Below, in pieces: positions 34,757-43,620 of a DNA stretch of 64,000 nt. Positions within the stretch are counted from its first letter, which is position 1. Each line of letters starts with the position of its first letter. Location of the stretch: positions 62,001 to 126,000 of the forward strand of contig JAZQAK010000007.1 of the NCBI GenBank assembly GCA_045545175.1. Reading direction: 5' to 3'. The stretch is from RGIG6165 sp045545175. GTDB lineage: Bacteria; Bacillota; Clostridia; Oscillospirales; Feifaniaceae. Under the pieces are notes generated by a model. The model was not told where the DNA came from and did no database searches. It saw nothing but the letters and a program-made list of their open reading frames with translations. The position numbers and the translations under genes were made by a program.

Positions 34757-34930
34757 GATGATGAATTGACAACTATCGTTGTCATGAATTCTCGCTTCGC
34801 TCCATGAATTGAATTGCCTTAATGCACCAAAGGTGCAATTCATGAGTCGAAGGCTTAATTCATGAAATTTTAAATTTCAATTCATGCCGTAAGGCAATTC
34901 ATTGATGATGAAACGCCTCGTTTCATCATC
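34757..34930 (-). repeat. Hairpin array H2 (spacer ATGAATT / AATTCAT)
   Basis: Read on the minus strand from the promoter: GATGAAAC-GAGG-CGTTTCATC, then GCCTTACGGC, GAAATTTAAAATTTC, AAGCC-TTCG-ACTC, GCACC-TTT-GGTGC separated by ATGAATT. Then TTAAGGCAATTC, GAGCGAAGCGAG and GACAAC-GATA-GTTGTC separated by AATTCAT. It is transcribed as the leader of the barstar gene. Confidence 0.8.
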
Positions 34931-34933
34931 ATC

Positions 34934-34962
34934 ATTATACTCGGATTTTTCGGTTTTGTCAA
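34934..34962 (-). promoter_or_regulatory. Consensus promoter upstream of array H2 and barstar
   Basis: TTGACA (34957-34962), 17-nt spacer, TATAAT (34934-34939). The spacer AAACCGAAAAATCCGAG is almost the same as that at 44958-44974. Confidence 0.85.
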
Positions 34963-34987
34963 TACCTTTTTTCGATTTTCCTAAATT

Positions 34988-35254
34988 TCACGCATTTTTA
35001 ATAACGATTTCAAGTTTATTATCCTTAAGTTCAGCCGAGTTGTCGATAATAGAGCGGATTTCTTTTACCGCCGACACGTCACCGCCGTTTTGTGCCCTGC
35101 TGAGCAGAGCCGCGGCAACGAGCATAGTGCCCGTAGCCTCGTCATCGCTTAAAGAGAACCTTTCTTTAAGTGACTGCACCGCCTCACCCGAGCACTGAGC
35201 CGCCAGCAGAAACTGCATACATTCTTTTAAATTCTTATTTTTCTTTTTAGCCAT
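34988..35254 (-). CDS. Terminase-associated small phage protein
   Basis: An 88-residue helical protein starting MAKKKNKNLKECMQFLLAAQ, with LKERFSLSDDEATGTMLVAAALLSRA and SAVKEIRSIID. The pattern resembles small-terminase-like proteins of Clostridial phages, in which a helical domain follows a lysine-rich start. Its place directly after the portal gene and the short length leave this tentative. GGAGG precedes the ATG. Confidence 0.55.
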   Translation of the reverse strand: MAKKKNKNLKECMQFLLAAQCSGEAVQSLKERFSLSDDEATGTMLVAAALLSRAQNGGDVSAVKEIRSIIDNSAELKDNKLEIVIKNA

Positions 35255-35369
35255 AAAACCTCCCTCGTCCTCTATCCCACCCATAGCCTTCCCCTTGAGG
35301 GGAAGGGGGACCGCTTGCGGTGGATGAGGTGTCAATTCAATGAAATTCCGAAAGGAATTTCTACCATAA
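35255..35369. repeat. Family B and A units after the portal gene
   Basis: A family B variant CCTTCCCC..GGGGAAGGGGGACCGCTTGCGG (35289-35330) and a GAAATTCC..GGAATTTC hairpin (35340-35362), then heptamers that run into the portal stop codon. Confidence 0.75.
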
Positions 35370-36899
35370 TTACGAATTCCGCATTCCGAATTCCGAATTA
35401 TTTTCCGCTCTCTTTGCAAGCACCGCTTCAAACTTCGCCTTGGGTGCTATACTGCTGCCGTCAAGGGTAGAATCGTATTCCTCAAAGGTAATCATACCCG
35501 AGGTGAGCGCACGTTCAACGCTCTGCTCCTGGGCATATTTGTCAAAGGGGCTGTCGGGCGTTGCGTCAACCCTCGTTCTGATACGAAGTGCCTTCAACGT
35601 CTCTGCCGTGACGAGTTCCTCACGGGGAAGACCGTTGTACGTAACGGTAATTTTCATACCCTGCGGATTGTAGGCGAGGAACTGGTCCCACCAGATGTGA
35701 GCGACGTCCTCTACAAACTGCTTAAAGCCCGCCATCTGACTGCTTAAGGGAAGTGCCGCCTGCGATTTTACGGCAATAATCGCCGTACCCGATGCTTTGG
35801 ACGGGTCAATCATACCGAGTGCGGCATCCGAAGCACCTGCAAGGTCCTTGGTACGCTGGTAGAGATTCGACCATATGTTAAGCACGTCGGAGGACATCGA
35901 CGCCGGGTAGAGATAGGTTACCATATCCGAGAGTGCGGATACACTGACGTCGTCAACCTCGATAGCACCGCCCACGCTTTCAAGCTGAGCAGGATTTGAC
36001 ACCGTACCCTTGCGGTAGGCAATTTTGGGATAACTTGCAAGTTTTGACGCCATAATCATACGGGCATTCTGCTTGTTGATTTCAATCTGATTGGCGATAA
36101 TCGGCTCAACCTCGCCTATGCCACGAGCCGAGCCCTTTTTCTCGTTCCACAGGAACGATGCAATCGGATAGAGCGTCAGTCCCGTATTCGAGTCGGGCTC
36201 AAAAACGCAGAGTTTGCAGGCACGGCAGCGGTGAATAAAGCCGTCCTCGTCACGCCAGAGCATAAGAATACAGGACACCTTGCCGAAATCGCCCTTTACC
36301 TCTTTGGTGTTGCCGAGTTCGTCGGTCGTATCGGAGTCAGCCGTGACAAAGGATGCATCGACACCGTTAGCCTTTGCGACACGCTTTACGTCCTCGACAA
36401 AGCGTCGCTCTTTGATTATTATAAATTTCTGCTCCTGCAGAGAGCGGTTCTGTTCATCGGCAAGATAAATCTGTGTACGGTCAAGAATCTGACCGTTTCC
36501 CTTGCCGTCGTAGAAAAGCATATAACTGTCGCCGGTAATGGCGGCATTACGGCATACGTCCCAGAGACGTCTGTCCATTTTGTGCTGTTCCCACATCTGA
36601 GCCATATGCTCGGTAAGCTTTGAGCATATCATCTGTGCGCTGGAGAAATCCTCGCCCACGTTGAGCGGATTTATCGCAATGGACAGTTTGTTCTGTGCGA
36701 CGGTTGCGACCTTGTGGTCAACGATAGGCTTTATCAGGTTGAGTACGGGCAATTTTTCACCGCCCGTCTCGCAGCCACGCCACTGGTCGCCGACGTAGAA
36801 ATTGTGACAGCGGTCTGTCATGGTAAACAGACCCGTCTGCTCGTGCTGATTTTTAATCTGGGTATAAAGGTCCCAAGCCTGAATGTCTCTTATTTTCAT
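35370..36899 (-). CDS. Phage portal protein (P22-like)
   Basis: A 509-residue portal, the ring through which DNA enters the head. Features are the N-terminal FYVGDQWRG, the central GIGEVEPIIANQIEINKQNA and SSDVLNIWSNLYQRTKDLAG segments of podovirus portals. I chose ATG 36899 (MKIRDIQAW) because AAAGGAG lies 6-7 nt upstream. The last nine residues (NSEFGMRNS) are encoded by a heptamer tract, so the tail has been replaced by repeat sequence. Confidence 0.85.
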   Translation of the reverse strand: MKIRDIQAWDLYTQIKNQHEQTGLFTMTDRCHNFYVGDQWRGCETGGEKLPVLNLIKPIVDHKVATVAQNKLSIAINPLNVGEDFSSAQMICSKLTEHMAQMWEQHKMDRRLWDVCRNAAITGDSYMLFYDGKGNGQILDRTQIYLADEQNRSLQEQKFIIIKERRFVEDVKRVAKANGVDASFVTADSDTTDELGNTKEVKGDFGKVSCILMLWRDEDGFIHRCRACKLCVFEPDSNTGLTLYPIASFLWNEKKGSARGIGEVEPIIANQIEINKQNARMIMASKLASYPKIAYRKGTVSNPAQLESVGGAIEVDDVSVSALSDMVTYLYPASMSSDVLNIWSNLYQRTKDLAGASDAALGMIDPSKASGTAIIAVKSQAALPLSSQMAGFKQFVEDVAHIWWDQFLAYNPQGMKITVTYNGLPREELVTAETLKALRIRTRVDATPDSPFDKYAQEQSVERALTSGMITFEEYDSTLDGSSIAPKAKFEAVLAKRAENNSEFGMRNS

Positions 36900-37313
36900 A
36901 TAAATCTCCTTTCTCGTCCTCACAAACTTCGCTTTGCTTCATTTTGCTATTCGCAAAATTTCACTTGCTTCGTTGCTCGTCCTCTTCCCATTGCAACGCA
37001 CTTCGTTCTGCCTTGCAACGGGAGCCCTGTTTTTTCGTTCCATAATTAAAATTATTTTCATCACTTTAGCGGTGCATCATAAATGCTGCACCCTACATCG
37101 TAGAGTTCGGCGATTTTCGACGAACCGCAATTCAATGATTTTTGCAATGCAAAAATCTACCATAATTACGAATTACGCATTCCGCATTCCGAATTATTTT
37201 AAGTACATTTGTTCTGTTTTTTTGAGTTTTAAAAATGAAATTCCGCAAAGGAATTTCTTCCTTAATTCCGAATTACGCATTCCGAATTCCGAATTGATAT
37301 ACACAGCACCTTT
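36900..37313. repeat. Repeat block C, G, A upstream of the portal gene, with ACAGAACAAATGTA copy 4
   Basis: Family C unit 36912-37030; GGTGCATCATAAATGCTGCACC hairpin 37070-37092; GATTTTTGC..GCAAAAATC hairpin 37137-37157; two heptamer tracts (37163-37198, 37265-37297); the minus-strand ACAGAACAAATGTA motif at 37204-37221, preceded by a GAAATTCC..GGAATTTC hairpin (37235-37257). Confidence 0.7.
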
Positions 37314-38162
37314 TCAGGTGCCGTGTATATCATCATGTCTGCTTCTTGACACGTCGAGTATAAACTCATCTTCGTTCATATCGTAGATATAAACGTATTC
37401 GCAGTCGTACTCGGCTACAATACCGGTTCTCGCACGGTTTCGCACAAACTGTACACCCGTGAGCACGATGTCGGTATGCCCGTCACCGTCAACATCTTTA
37501 TAATTCGGTGTCATATGCCCACCGTAAAAATCGGTTGCATCATAACTGAACTGCTCAACATAATTAAACTGTTCCAGCCATTCATTACCAAACATAGCTC
37601 TGCTTGCAGGTATTTCATAAGACGTTTTGGTATGCTCATCAATGGGAATAAGTCGCAAAGGACCATTTCCCACGTGCGACGTGCATATCGCAGCGATGAA
37701 ATTTCCCTGCGATATCTCCACGTACTCCACGTCCAGACAGTCGATAAAACCGCCTGCCGCAGTTTCTTCAAAGACAATCTCATCGCCACTCTCGTTTACG
37801 TATAAGAGCTCTCCGTACCAATGGTCTTTAAGCGTCGCAAGCACGTACCTTTTACCACCTAAATCAAGCACCTCAAAGTAGCCTGCAATACCGTCCACAC
37901 TTTTATCGTAAGCATCAAAAAGATACTGATGCTTACTTTTGAGTTTCGGTTGCACCTTGGGACCGTTATAATAATTAGGTTTTATAACGGGCGGTTCGGG
38001 TACCGGTTCGGGCTCGAGTTCAGGCACAATTTCAATTACAGGCTCGGTTTTCGTTTCAATTGCAGGTTCAACGATTTCGGTTTCTGCAACAGGCACTTTC
38101 TGCTGAGCACACGAAGCAAGACACAACAAAACCGCAACTATTAAACAAAATAACTTTTTCAT
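37314..38162 (-). CDS. Lipoprotein with DxDGDG domain, paralogue 1
   Basis: A 282-residue lipoprotein. Signal peptide with lipobox LASC (Cys18), a Pro/Glu-rich spacer (about 25-65), then a beta-rich domain ending with GGHMTPNYKDVDGDGHTDIV and EYDCEYVYIYDMNEDEFIL. The DxDGDGxTD loop is a calcium-type site of the FG-GAP/VCBS kind. It is the last gene of a six-gene cargo operon and closely related to the genes at 38181 and 41013. Function unknown; anchored outside the membrane, so it could act on cell wall or surface partners. Confidence 0.75.
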   Translation of the reverse strand: MKKLFCLIVAVLLCLASCAQQKVPVAETEIVEPAIETKTEPVIEIVPELEPEPVPEPPVIKPNYYNGPKVQPKLKSKHQYLFDAYDKSVDGIAGYFEVLDLGGKRYVLATLKDHWYGELLYVNESGDEIVFEETAAGGFIDCLDVEYVEISQGNFIAAICTSHVGNGPLRLIPIDEHTKTSYEIPASRAMFGNEWLEQFNYVEQFSYDATDFYGGHMTPNYKDVDGDGHTDIVLTGVQFVRNRARTGIVAEYDCEYVYIYDMNEDEFILDVSRSRHDDIHGT

Positions 38163-38180
38163 ACTACCCCACCTTATTTC

Positions 38181-39332
38181 TCACCTCAACTCATCATGTC
38201 TGCTTCTTGACACGTCGAGTATAAACTCATCTTCGTTCATATCGTAGATATAGACGTATTCACAGTCATATTCTGCTACGATGCCGGTTCTCGCACGGTT
38301 TCGCACAAACTGTACACCCGTGAGCACTATGTCGGTATTCCCGTCACCGTCAACGTCTTTATAACTCGGTGTCATATGCCCACCATAATAGCCGACGGCG
38401 TTTGCACCGTATTCATCAACGTAATTGAAGCCTTCAATCCACTCGTTGCCGTACATCGAACCGCATATGCCAATCGTGCGCCAATCGCCGTACTCTGCTT
38501 CATCCGAGACGAGCAAAAGCCCACCGTTTCCCGCATACGAGGCACTTACCGCCGTTAAAAACCTGCCCTGTGACATTTCTGCTACGCCAAGTTCAAACCA
38601 ATCGGGATGACCGTATAAATCGGCATATTCAAACTCGATTTCCGCTTCGTTTTCTATAACTTTATACAAATAGCCGAAATCCCAGCCGTAAACTTTTGCA
38701 AAGACGTACTTTTCCTCTTCGATTTCGAGCACTTCAAAGTGGGTAATACCTTCTTCTTCACTTTGTTTAAATGCCTCAAGCAGATATTCATCCTCTTTCG
38801 CAAGAGGCAAAGCCTGCCTTTTCTCGATATGCGGATTCGGCTTTATAACGGGCAGTTCGGGCAACTCGGGCACGGAAATATTTTCCGTGACACCGTCCTT
38901 ATCGGGTACGAAGGTAGCATCACACGGAAAATGCCAGCATCCGTCTGCAACCTTTATCGTAAAGCGTTTTATATTGAGGAAAGTCCTTTTAACTTCAACG
39001 TCTGTACCACAACGACAGAAGCTGTTTGCAACCACGATATCATTTTCGGTGTTGGGATTGCCCTTGTGAAGATACATATTATCATCACCAATCGAATCCA
39101 CTTTATATTCCTTACCGTCATCAAGGTCAACTATTAACATATACGGCGTCTCTCCGTACGGACAGTAAACCGTCGCCTTCATATTGCTTTCCTCACAGTA
39201 CCACACACTGCCCGGCAGGTCGTAAAGATACTGAGTATGATTCCAGTGCAGATCAAGTGATATAAGCAGAGCCTTTATAAGCAGTGTAAATATAAGCACC
39301 GACCAGAAAAGTATTTTAAAAAACTTTTTCAT
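38181..39332 (-). CDS. Membrane-anchored DxDGDG protein, paralogue 2
   Basis: A 383-residue protein with an uncleaved-looking N-terminal membrane helix (MKKFFKILFWSVLIFTLLIK). After it comes an extra ~110-residue Cys-containing domain, a linker and the same C-terminal domain as its lipoprotein relatives (YGGHMTPSYKDVDGDGNTDI). ATG 39332 follows the stop of the upstream gene directly and has AAGGTG before it. The last ~75 residues are almost identical to those of 37314-38162, indicating recent duplication or gene conversion. Confidence 0.7.
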   Translation of the reverse strand: MKKFFKILFWSVLIFTLLIKALLISLDLHWNHTQYLYDLPGSVWYCEESNMKATVYCPYGETPYMLIVDLDDGKEYKVDSIGDDNMYLHKGNPNTENDIVVANSFCRCGTDVEVKRTFLNIKRFTIKVADGCWHFPCDATFVPDKDGVTENISVPELPELPVIKPNPHIEKRQALPLAKEDEYLLEAFKQSEEEGITHFEVLEIEEEKYVFAKVYGWDFGYLYKVIENEAEIEFEYADLYGHPDWFELGVAEMSQGRFLTAVSASYAGNGGLLLVSDEAEYGDWRTIGICGSMYGNEWIEGFNYVDEYGANAVGYYGGHMTPSYKDVDGDGNTDIVLTGVQFVRNRARTGIVAEYDCEYVYIYDMNEDEFILDVSRSRHDELR

Positions 39333-39334
39333 TT

Positions 39335-40375
39335 TTACACCTTGTACTTTATTTTTTCTATCAAAGCGGTGAAAAGTCTGTGCATGACAAAGCATAAAAC
39401 GGGCAGACAAAACAGACCCTGCAAAGCACATTGAAGTGAAAGTCTCTCACGGGTTAATGCCGGCGGTATCAGCCACAGAAGTGCGTATACCAAAACGGCA
39501 AAAACAATCATAACGCCGACTAAATACACGTGGAATAACAACTGATTTTCCTTATTTGCAAAAGCAAAATTGAGTCTGCCCACGTACCACACGAACAGCA
39601 AAGCCACGGCTATCACCGCCCCGATTATGCTGTACGTTTTTATATCGTCTGCGTAAGCCTGTGCCATTTTCACATCAACGTACGTGTAATCGGTACTTCG
39701 CACCACGGCGACATAAGTAAACAGCCTTGTAAACGCCTGATAGAATATACCGCCGCCGAGGACAATCGGTATCACGGCATACGCCCTCACCTTTGAGAGC
39801 CATTTTCCGATTGCCGAAAAACCCTCTTTCACACGGCTTGAATACGATGAATAATACTCCTCATCCGTCCATCCAAACTTTTCGGCAATTAAATCGAGGG
39901 GCAACTTCAAAAGAAGCATTACGGCAAGCAATATGCCGATTTTGGCAAATCCATAGAGATTAGTTATCGGAAAAAGTGCAAACAGCCTGTCAAAAAGTCT
40001 TTCAAGCAGGGCAGACACAGCAAAAACAACCGCGTTGAATTTAATTATATTTCCAAGACCTCTGTATCTTCGCAGATACCATATTGTGAATATGACCATA
40101 TAACCAAGTGTTACTATTCCCCCAACGACGGCACTACTTTCCAGACCGATACCGAAAATCAAATCCCCATGCTTGTCAAGCATTTCGGGTGATACCCCAA
40201 GCTCTGTTTCCGTTGCAAGAAACGTCGCTTCCGTCACAAGTTTCATAAACTGTGCAGCGACACAAGAACACAAGGTAAAAGAGCAGAATTTAACCGTACG
40301 CTGTGAGCGTTTTATGAGTGCAATAACAACCGACACTGCAAAGAGAGCATATATCGAATATAAAACTAATTCCAT
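39335..40375 (-). CDS. Polytopic membrane protein of the cargo operon
   Basis: A 346-residue membrane protein with about eight helices. No transporter or enzyme motif was recognised. The C-terminal helix pair and a basic end (ALIEKIKYKV) put the tail inside. It overlaps neither neighbour but sits 9 nt after the upstream gene and 2 nt before the next, so it is co-transcribed. Function unknown. Confidence 0.65.
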   Translation of the reverse strand: MELVLYSIYALFAVSVVIALIKRSQRTVKFCSFTLCSCVAAQFMKLVTEATFLATETELGVSPEMLDKHGDLIFGIGLESSAVVGGIVTLGYMVIFTIWYLRRYRGLGNIIKFNAVVFAVSALLERLFDRLFALFPITNLYGFAKIGILLAVMLLLKLPLDLIAEKFGWTDEEYYSSYSSRVKEGFSAIGKWLSKVRAYAVIPIVLGGGIFYQAFTRLFTYVAVVRSTDYTYVDVKMAQAYADDIKTYSIIGAVIAVALLFVWYVGRLNFAFANKENQLLFHVYLVGVMIVFAVLVYALLWLIPPALTRERLSLQCALQGLFCLPVLCFVMHRLFTALIEKIKYKV

Positions 40376-40384
40376 AATATCCCC

Positions 40385-40960
40385 CTACATCAGCATTATT
40401 TTTTCGTGAAAAATCGTATCAAAGACCTTATATGCCCCAAAAATGATAAGTGGCAGACACAAAACCCATTTTAGTGCAAAAGAGGCAATAAGTATACCCA
40501 CCGACACCTCGTACGAAGCAAACAAAAGGTCAACCACGTTGTTTGCAAGTTTTTGCAGGAGTAAAAGCATACACAGACAAAGGTCTGACATAAATATGTA
40601 AAGCCACATCACTTTCCACTCACCCGTCAGCCAGGTGTTCGTTTCATAACTGCCCTCACCCTGCACTTCAAACAGAGTTTTTGCACACGTGATGTAATAA
40701 TCACCGATAAAAAAGAGTAAAACGATGAGCAGAACCGCTGTTATTGCAAGCGTTTCCATAACGTGACCGCCGCCAAAAATAATAACTGACAGATCCTCGG
40801 CAGCAGAATATGATGTTATCACAGAATATAAGAATATTACTAAAAACGTAGAAAAATATATATCATACTTCCAGACATATTCTCTGCCACGGAACCAGCT
40901 GTACCTGCTCGGCTTTGCGATTATCAGCAAAAACGCAAAGATAAAAGCTATCCAATACAT
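40385..40960 (-). CDS. Array-type membrane protein, fifth relative
   Basis: A 191-residue, about five-helix protein. I chose ATG 40960 (MYWIAFIF) since GGGTGGTTTT precedes it; this start region matches the GGGGCGGTTTTGTGAATTGG starts of the tandem array at 20591-23012, and the late motif ALKWVLCLPLIIF matches AVKWLVVFPLVL there. It is thus a dispersed member of that family, here in the cargo operon. Function unknown. Confidence 0.65.
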   Translation of the reverse strand: MYWIAFIFAFLLIIAKPSRYSWFRGREYVWKYDIYFSTFLVIFLYSVITSYSAAEDLSVIIFGGGHVMETLAITAVLLIVLLFFIGDYYITCAKTLFEVQGEGSYETNTWLTGEWKVMWLYIFMSDLCLCMLLLLQKLANNVVDLLFASYEVSVGILIASFALKWVLCLPLIIFGAYKVFDTIFHEKIMLM

Positions 40961-41012
40961 AAAACCACCCTGTTTAATTATATATTCCAACCCTGCTTTG
41001 AGTGCTTCTTGC

Positions 41013-41849
41013 TCACTTCAACTCATCATGTCGACTGCGTGACACATCAAGTATAAACTCATCTTCGTTCACGTCGTAGATATAGACAAATTTGCAATCG
41101 TACTCTGCCACAACTTCCGTTCTATCACGGTTATTTACTTCCTGTATGCCTGTCATAACAATATCGGTATGCCCGTCACCGTTTACGTCACGGTAATCTG
41201 CCTCAAGATGCCCGTTTTTGAAACGTGTAGCATTGGAGCCATATTCGGAAAGGTAGTTAAATTGTGCCAACCAGTCATGTCCGCCAAGTCCGCCTATTGC
41301 CGGAATGGCATATTTTTCCTTTGAAGGTTCATCAATCGGAATGAGTAGCAAATTACCGTTTCCCATATGAGTTGCACAGTATGCCTCAATAAATTTACCC
41401 TGCGATATATTTATGAAATCCACTTCAAAAAAGTATCTCGAGCCTTCTGCTGCCGTTTCTTCAAGAGTTTCTTTCCCGTTTTCTTCATTGAGCAGAAACA
41501 TATGAACAGACCAGTCATTGCCGGAAAGTGCAACGACGTACGTTTTTCCTTCAAATTCAAGTACGTCAAAACATTCATAATAGTATTGACTAAAGTCCCA
41601 AACCTTTTCAAACCTTGCAATCATTTCAGGGGATTGCATAGGTGGATAATCTCCATAGTTATTCTTCAGTTCAAGCTTCGGTTGAGTTTCCTGTTCGGGT
41701 ACAATTTCAATTTCGGGTTCAATTTCAGGTTCGGTTTCCTGTTCAATTTCAGGTTCAACAATTTCGGTTTCTGCAACAGGTGCTTTCTGCTGAGCACACG
41801 AAGCAAGACACAATAAAACCGCAAGTATTAAACAAAATAATTTTTTCAT
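41013..41849 (-). CDS. Lipoprotein with DxDGDG domain, paralogue 3
   Basis: A 278-residue lipoprotein with lipobox LASC and a Glu/Pro-rich repeat spacer (EPEIEPEIEIVPEQE), then the shared domain ending YRDVNGDGHTDIVMTG and NRDRTEVVAEYDCKFVYIYD. Its start overlaps the stop of the lysozyme-like gene as ATGA, so it is made together with it. That coupling suggests it may restrain or help the lysozyme-like protein; this is inference. Confidence 0.75.
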   Translation of the reverse strand: MKKLFCLILAVLLCLASCAQQKAPVAETEIVEPEIEQETEPEIEPEIEIVPEQETQPKLELKNNYGDYPPMQSPEMIARFEKVWDFSQYYYECFDVLEFEGKTYVVALSGNDWSVHMFLLNEENGKETLEETAAEGSRYFFEVDFINISQGKFIEAYCATHMGNGNLLLIPIDEPSKEKYAIPAIGGLGGHDWLAQFNYLSEYGSNATRFKNGHLEADYRDVNGDGHTDIVMTGIQEVNNRDRTEVVAEYDCKFVYIYDVNEDEFILDVSRSRHDELK

Positions 41850-43429
41850 ACCATTTCCCCTTTTGTAAGGTTTACTTTATCCATATACAAAGGATCACCA
41901 CCACCGTTATGATCCCCATTCCTCACGGCATACCACAATACGCCTCCCAAAATACTCATAGGTGGCGTTATTGCTGTTTCATCATAGAATCCCGGTCTGC
42001 ACACTCTCTTAAATAAACCATATCCGTCTACAGGTATATACTTTGTACCTTCATTAGGATCATATTTTTCATGTCCTTTAATTGCAGCCAATCGGTATAT
42101 AGCATAATCTCCATTATAGCAAGATTTCATAACATCTCTTGAACCATTGTTTTCAGTAAAATATCCCATTTTGCTTTCTGTATGTACGTAAGCCTTTATA
42201 TCGGTAGGATCTATATCTTCACCAAATTTATTATTAACATAATTTGTAAATGCAAGGATATAATCATCGTATCTGTTAAAATTTTGAGCATTTGGATTCT
42301 CACCTATTACTCTTCCAGATTGATCCTTTTCATAATGTCCAAGATCGTTTATTGTATAATCACCGTTCTTCGCCCACCATGACACAGCCTTTTTAAACTC
42401 AGGATCATCTTCGGTTATTTCGCCGTTCAGATACAACTGCATAGGATCTGTTGCATATTTGTAATCTCCTGTTCGCATCCAATTATCCCAATAATGCCAG
42501 TTTCCTTTTTCATCATAATAACCGCCGACAAACTTAATGTCCTGTTTATTATATCCTAAATCATCTTCTGAAAGCAAGATACTTGTATCATACGGAGGAT
42601 CATTTTCTCTGCCATACTGTACTAAAGTTTCTTTTATCTTTTTTGGTGCTGAATCAGCAATATCGTAAGCAATATCGTTAAGTGTATCACCTAATTTACC
42701 AAACATATTATTAAAGAAACCATTCTCTGATGCTGTATTCTTATTTTCATTATTTGTGGTCATCGAATACTTCATAGGCTGTATGTCTGACCTGTTTGAA
42801 AGCATTTTAACGCTTGGTTCGTTTGTGTTTTTAACACCAGTTCCTCTTAAAAAATCTTCTACGGGCGTTTTTCCTTTCGTTTTCTCCTCATTAAAATAGT
42901 ACGGATAATTTGTATACCCGTTATCCTGCCCCGGTCTGCCCGGCAGAGTTGTTATTTCCGGTTCTTCAACCGTTTCGGGTAAAGTCTTTATTTCCGGCTT
43001 GCCGATTCTGTCAGGCAAAAATTCTATTTCAGGCTTAAGAGTAGTCGTTTTGCCGGATGACTTATCAAGTTTCTTTCTTTCATTCTGCAATCCATCGTAA
43101 ATCTTACCGAGAATGGCGTCTTTCTCCTTAATACTTATTGACGGGTCATAATTTCTTATCCTCTGTGACAGCAATTCATCTCTGTCACGGTTTCGGATAT
43201 TCTTCATTTCGTTGTCGATTTGCTCTCTTCTCAAAGCAACGTCGCTTTTCACTTCTTTTGATTTCTTCAATTCATCATTGAAAGACATATAAATATCTGC
43301 CAGAGCCTTATCCTTATCTTTGCTGTTCATAGTGTCAGCACTTCTGCCGATATACTTTCTTGCAAGCATATCCGTATCTCCCCACAGAATTTCATTCATC
43401 TTGTTCTTTATTAAAATTTTATTATCCAT
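41846..43429 (-). CDS. Large protein with C-terminal lysozyme-like domain
   Basis: A 527-residue protein without a signal peptide. The N-terminal ~110 residues are charged helices. A linker follows with three similar PEI..LP units (about 130-165), then a Asn-rich middle part. The C-terminal ~120 residues (YILAFTNYVNNKFG, IKAYVHTESKMGYF, MSILGGVLWYAV) resemble a transglycosylase/lysozyme fold with Glu in HTESK as a possible catalytic residue. It may be a virion cell-wall hydrolase or an exported effector. It heads the cargo operon. Confidence 0.55.
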   Translation of the reverse strand: MDNKILIKNKMNEILWGDTDMLARKYIGRSADTMNSKDKDKALADIYMSFNDELKKSKEVKSDVALRREQIDNEMKNIRNRDRDELLSQRIRNYDPSISIKEKDAILGKIYDGLQNERKKLDKSSGKTTTLKPEIEFLPDRIGKPEIKTLPETVEEPEITTLPGRPGQDNGYTNYPYYFNEEKTKGKTPVEDFLRGTGVKNTNEPSVKMLSNRSDIQPMKYSMTTNNENKNTASENGFFNNMFGKLGDTLNDIAYDIADSAPKKIKETLVQYGRENDPPYDTSILLSEDDLGYNKQDIKFVGGYYDEKGNWHYWDNWMRTGDYKYATDPMQLYLNGEITEDDPEFKKAVSWWAKNGDYTINDLGHYEKDQSGRVIGENPNAQNFNRYDDYILAFTNYVNNKFGEDIDPTDIKAYVHTESKMGYFTENNGSRDVMKSCYNGDYAIYRLAAIKGHEKYDPNEGTKYIPVDGYGLFKRVCRPGFYDETAITPPMSILGGVLWYAVRNGDHNGGGDPLYMDKVNLTKGEMV

Positions 43430-43620
43430 TTCATTTCCTTTCTCACAAACTCCTTATCATTGTAGGGGACGGCGTCGTCCTCACAAACTTCGCTTAGTTC
43501 CATTTTGCTATCCGCAAAATTTCACTTGCTTCGTTGCTCGTCCTCTTCCCAACACAATGCACTTCGTTCTGCCTTGTGTTGGGAGCCCTGTTTATCCGTC
43601 CCGCAATTCCGAATTACGAA
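43430..43620. repeat. Family G, C and A units
   Basis: TGTAGGGGACGGCGTCG (43456-43476), a family C unit (43477-43590) and a heptamer tract (43603-43637) overlapping the end of the next gene. Confidence 0.75.

Noticed and set aside
34757..34930. Possible CRISPR array (repeated short motif with variable segments)
   Set aside because: The constant part is only 7 bp, the variable parts are self-complementary hairpins of 9-16 nt, and no cas genes are present.
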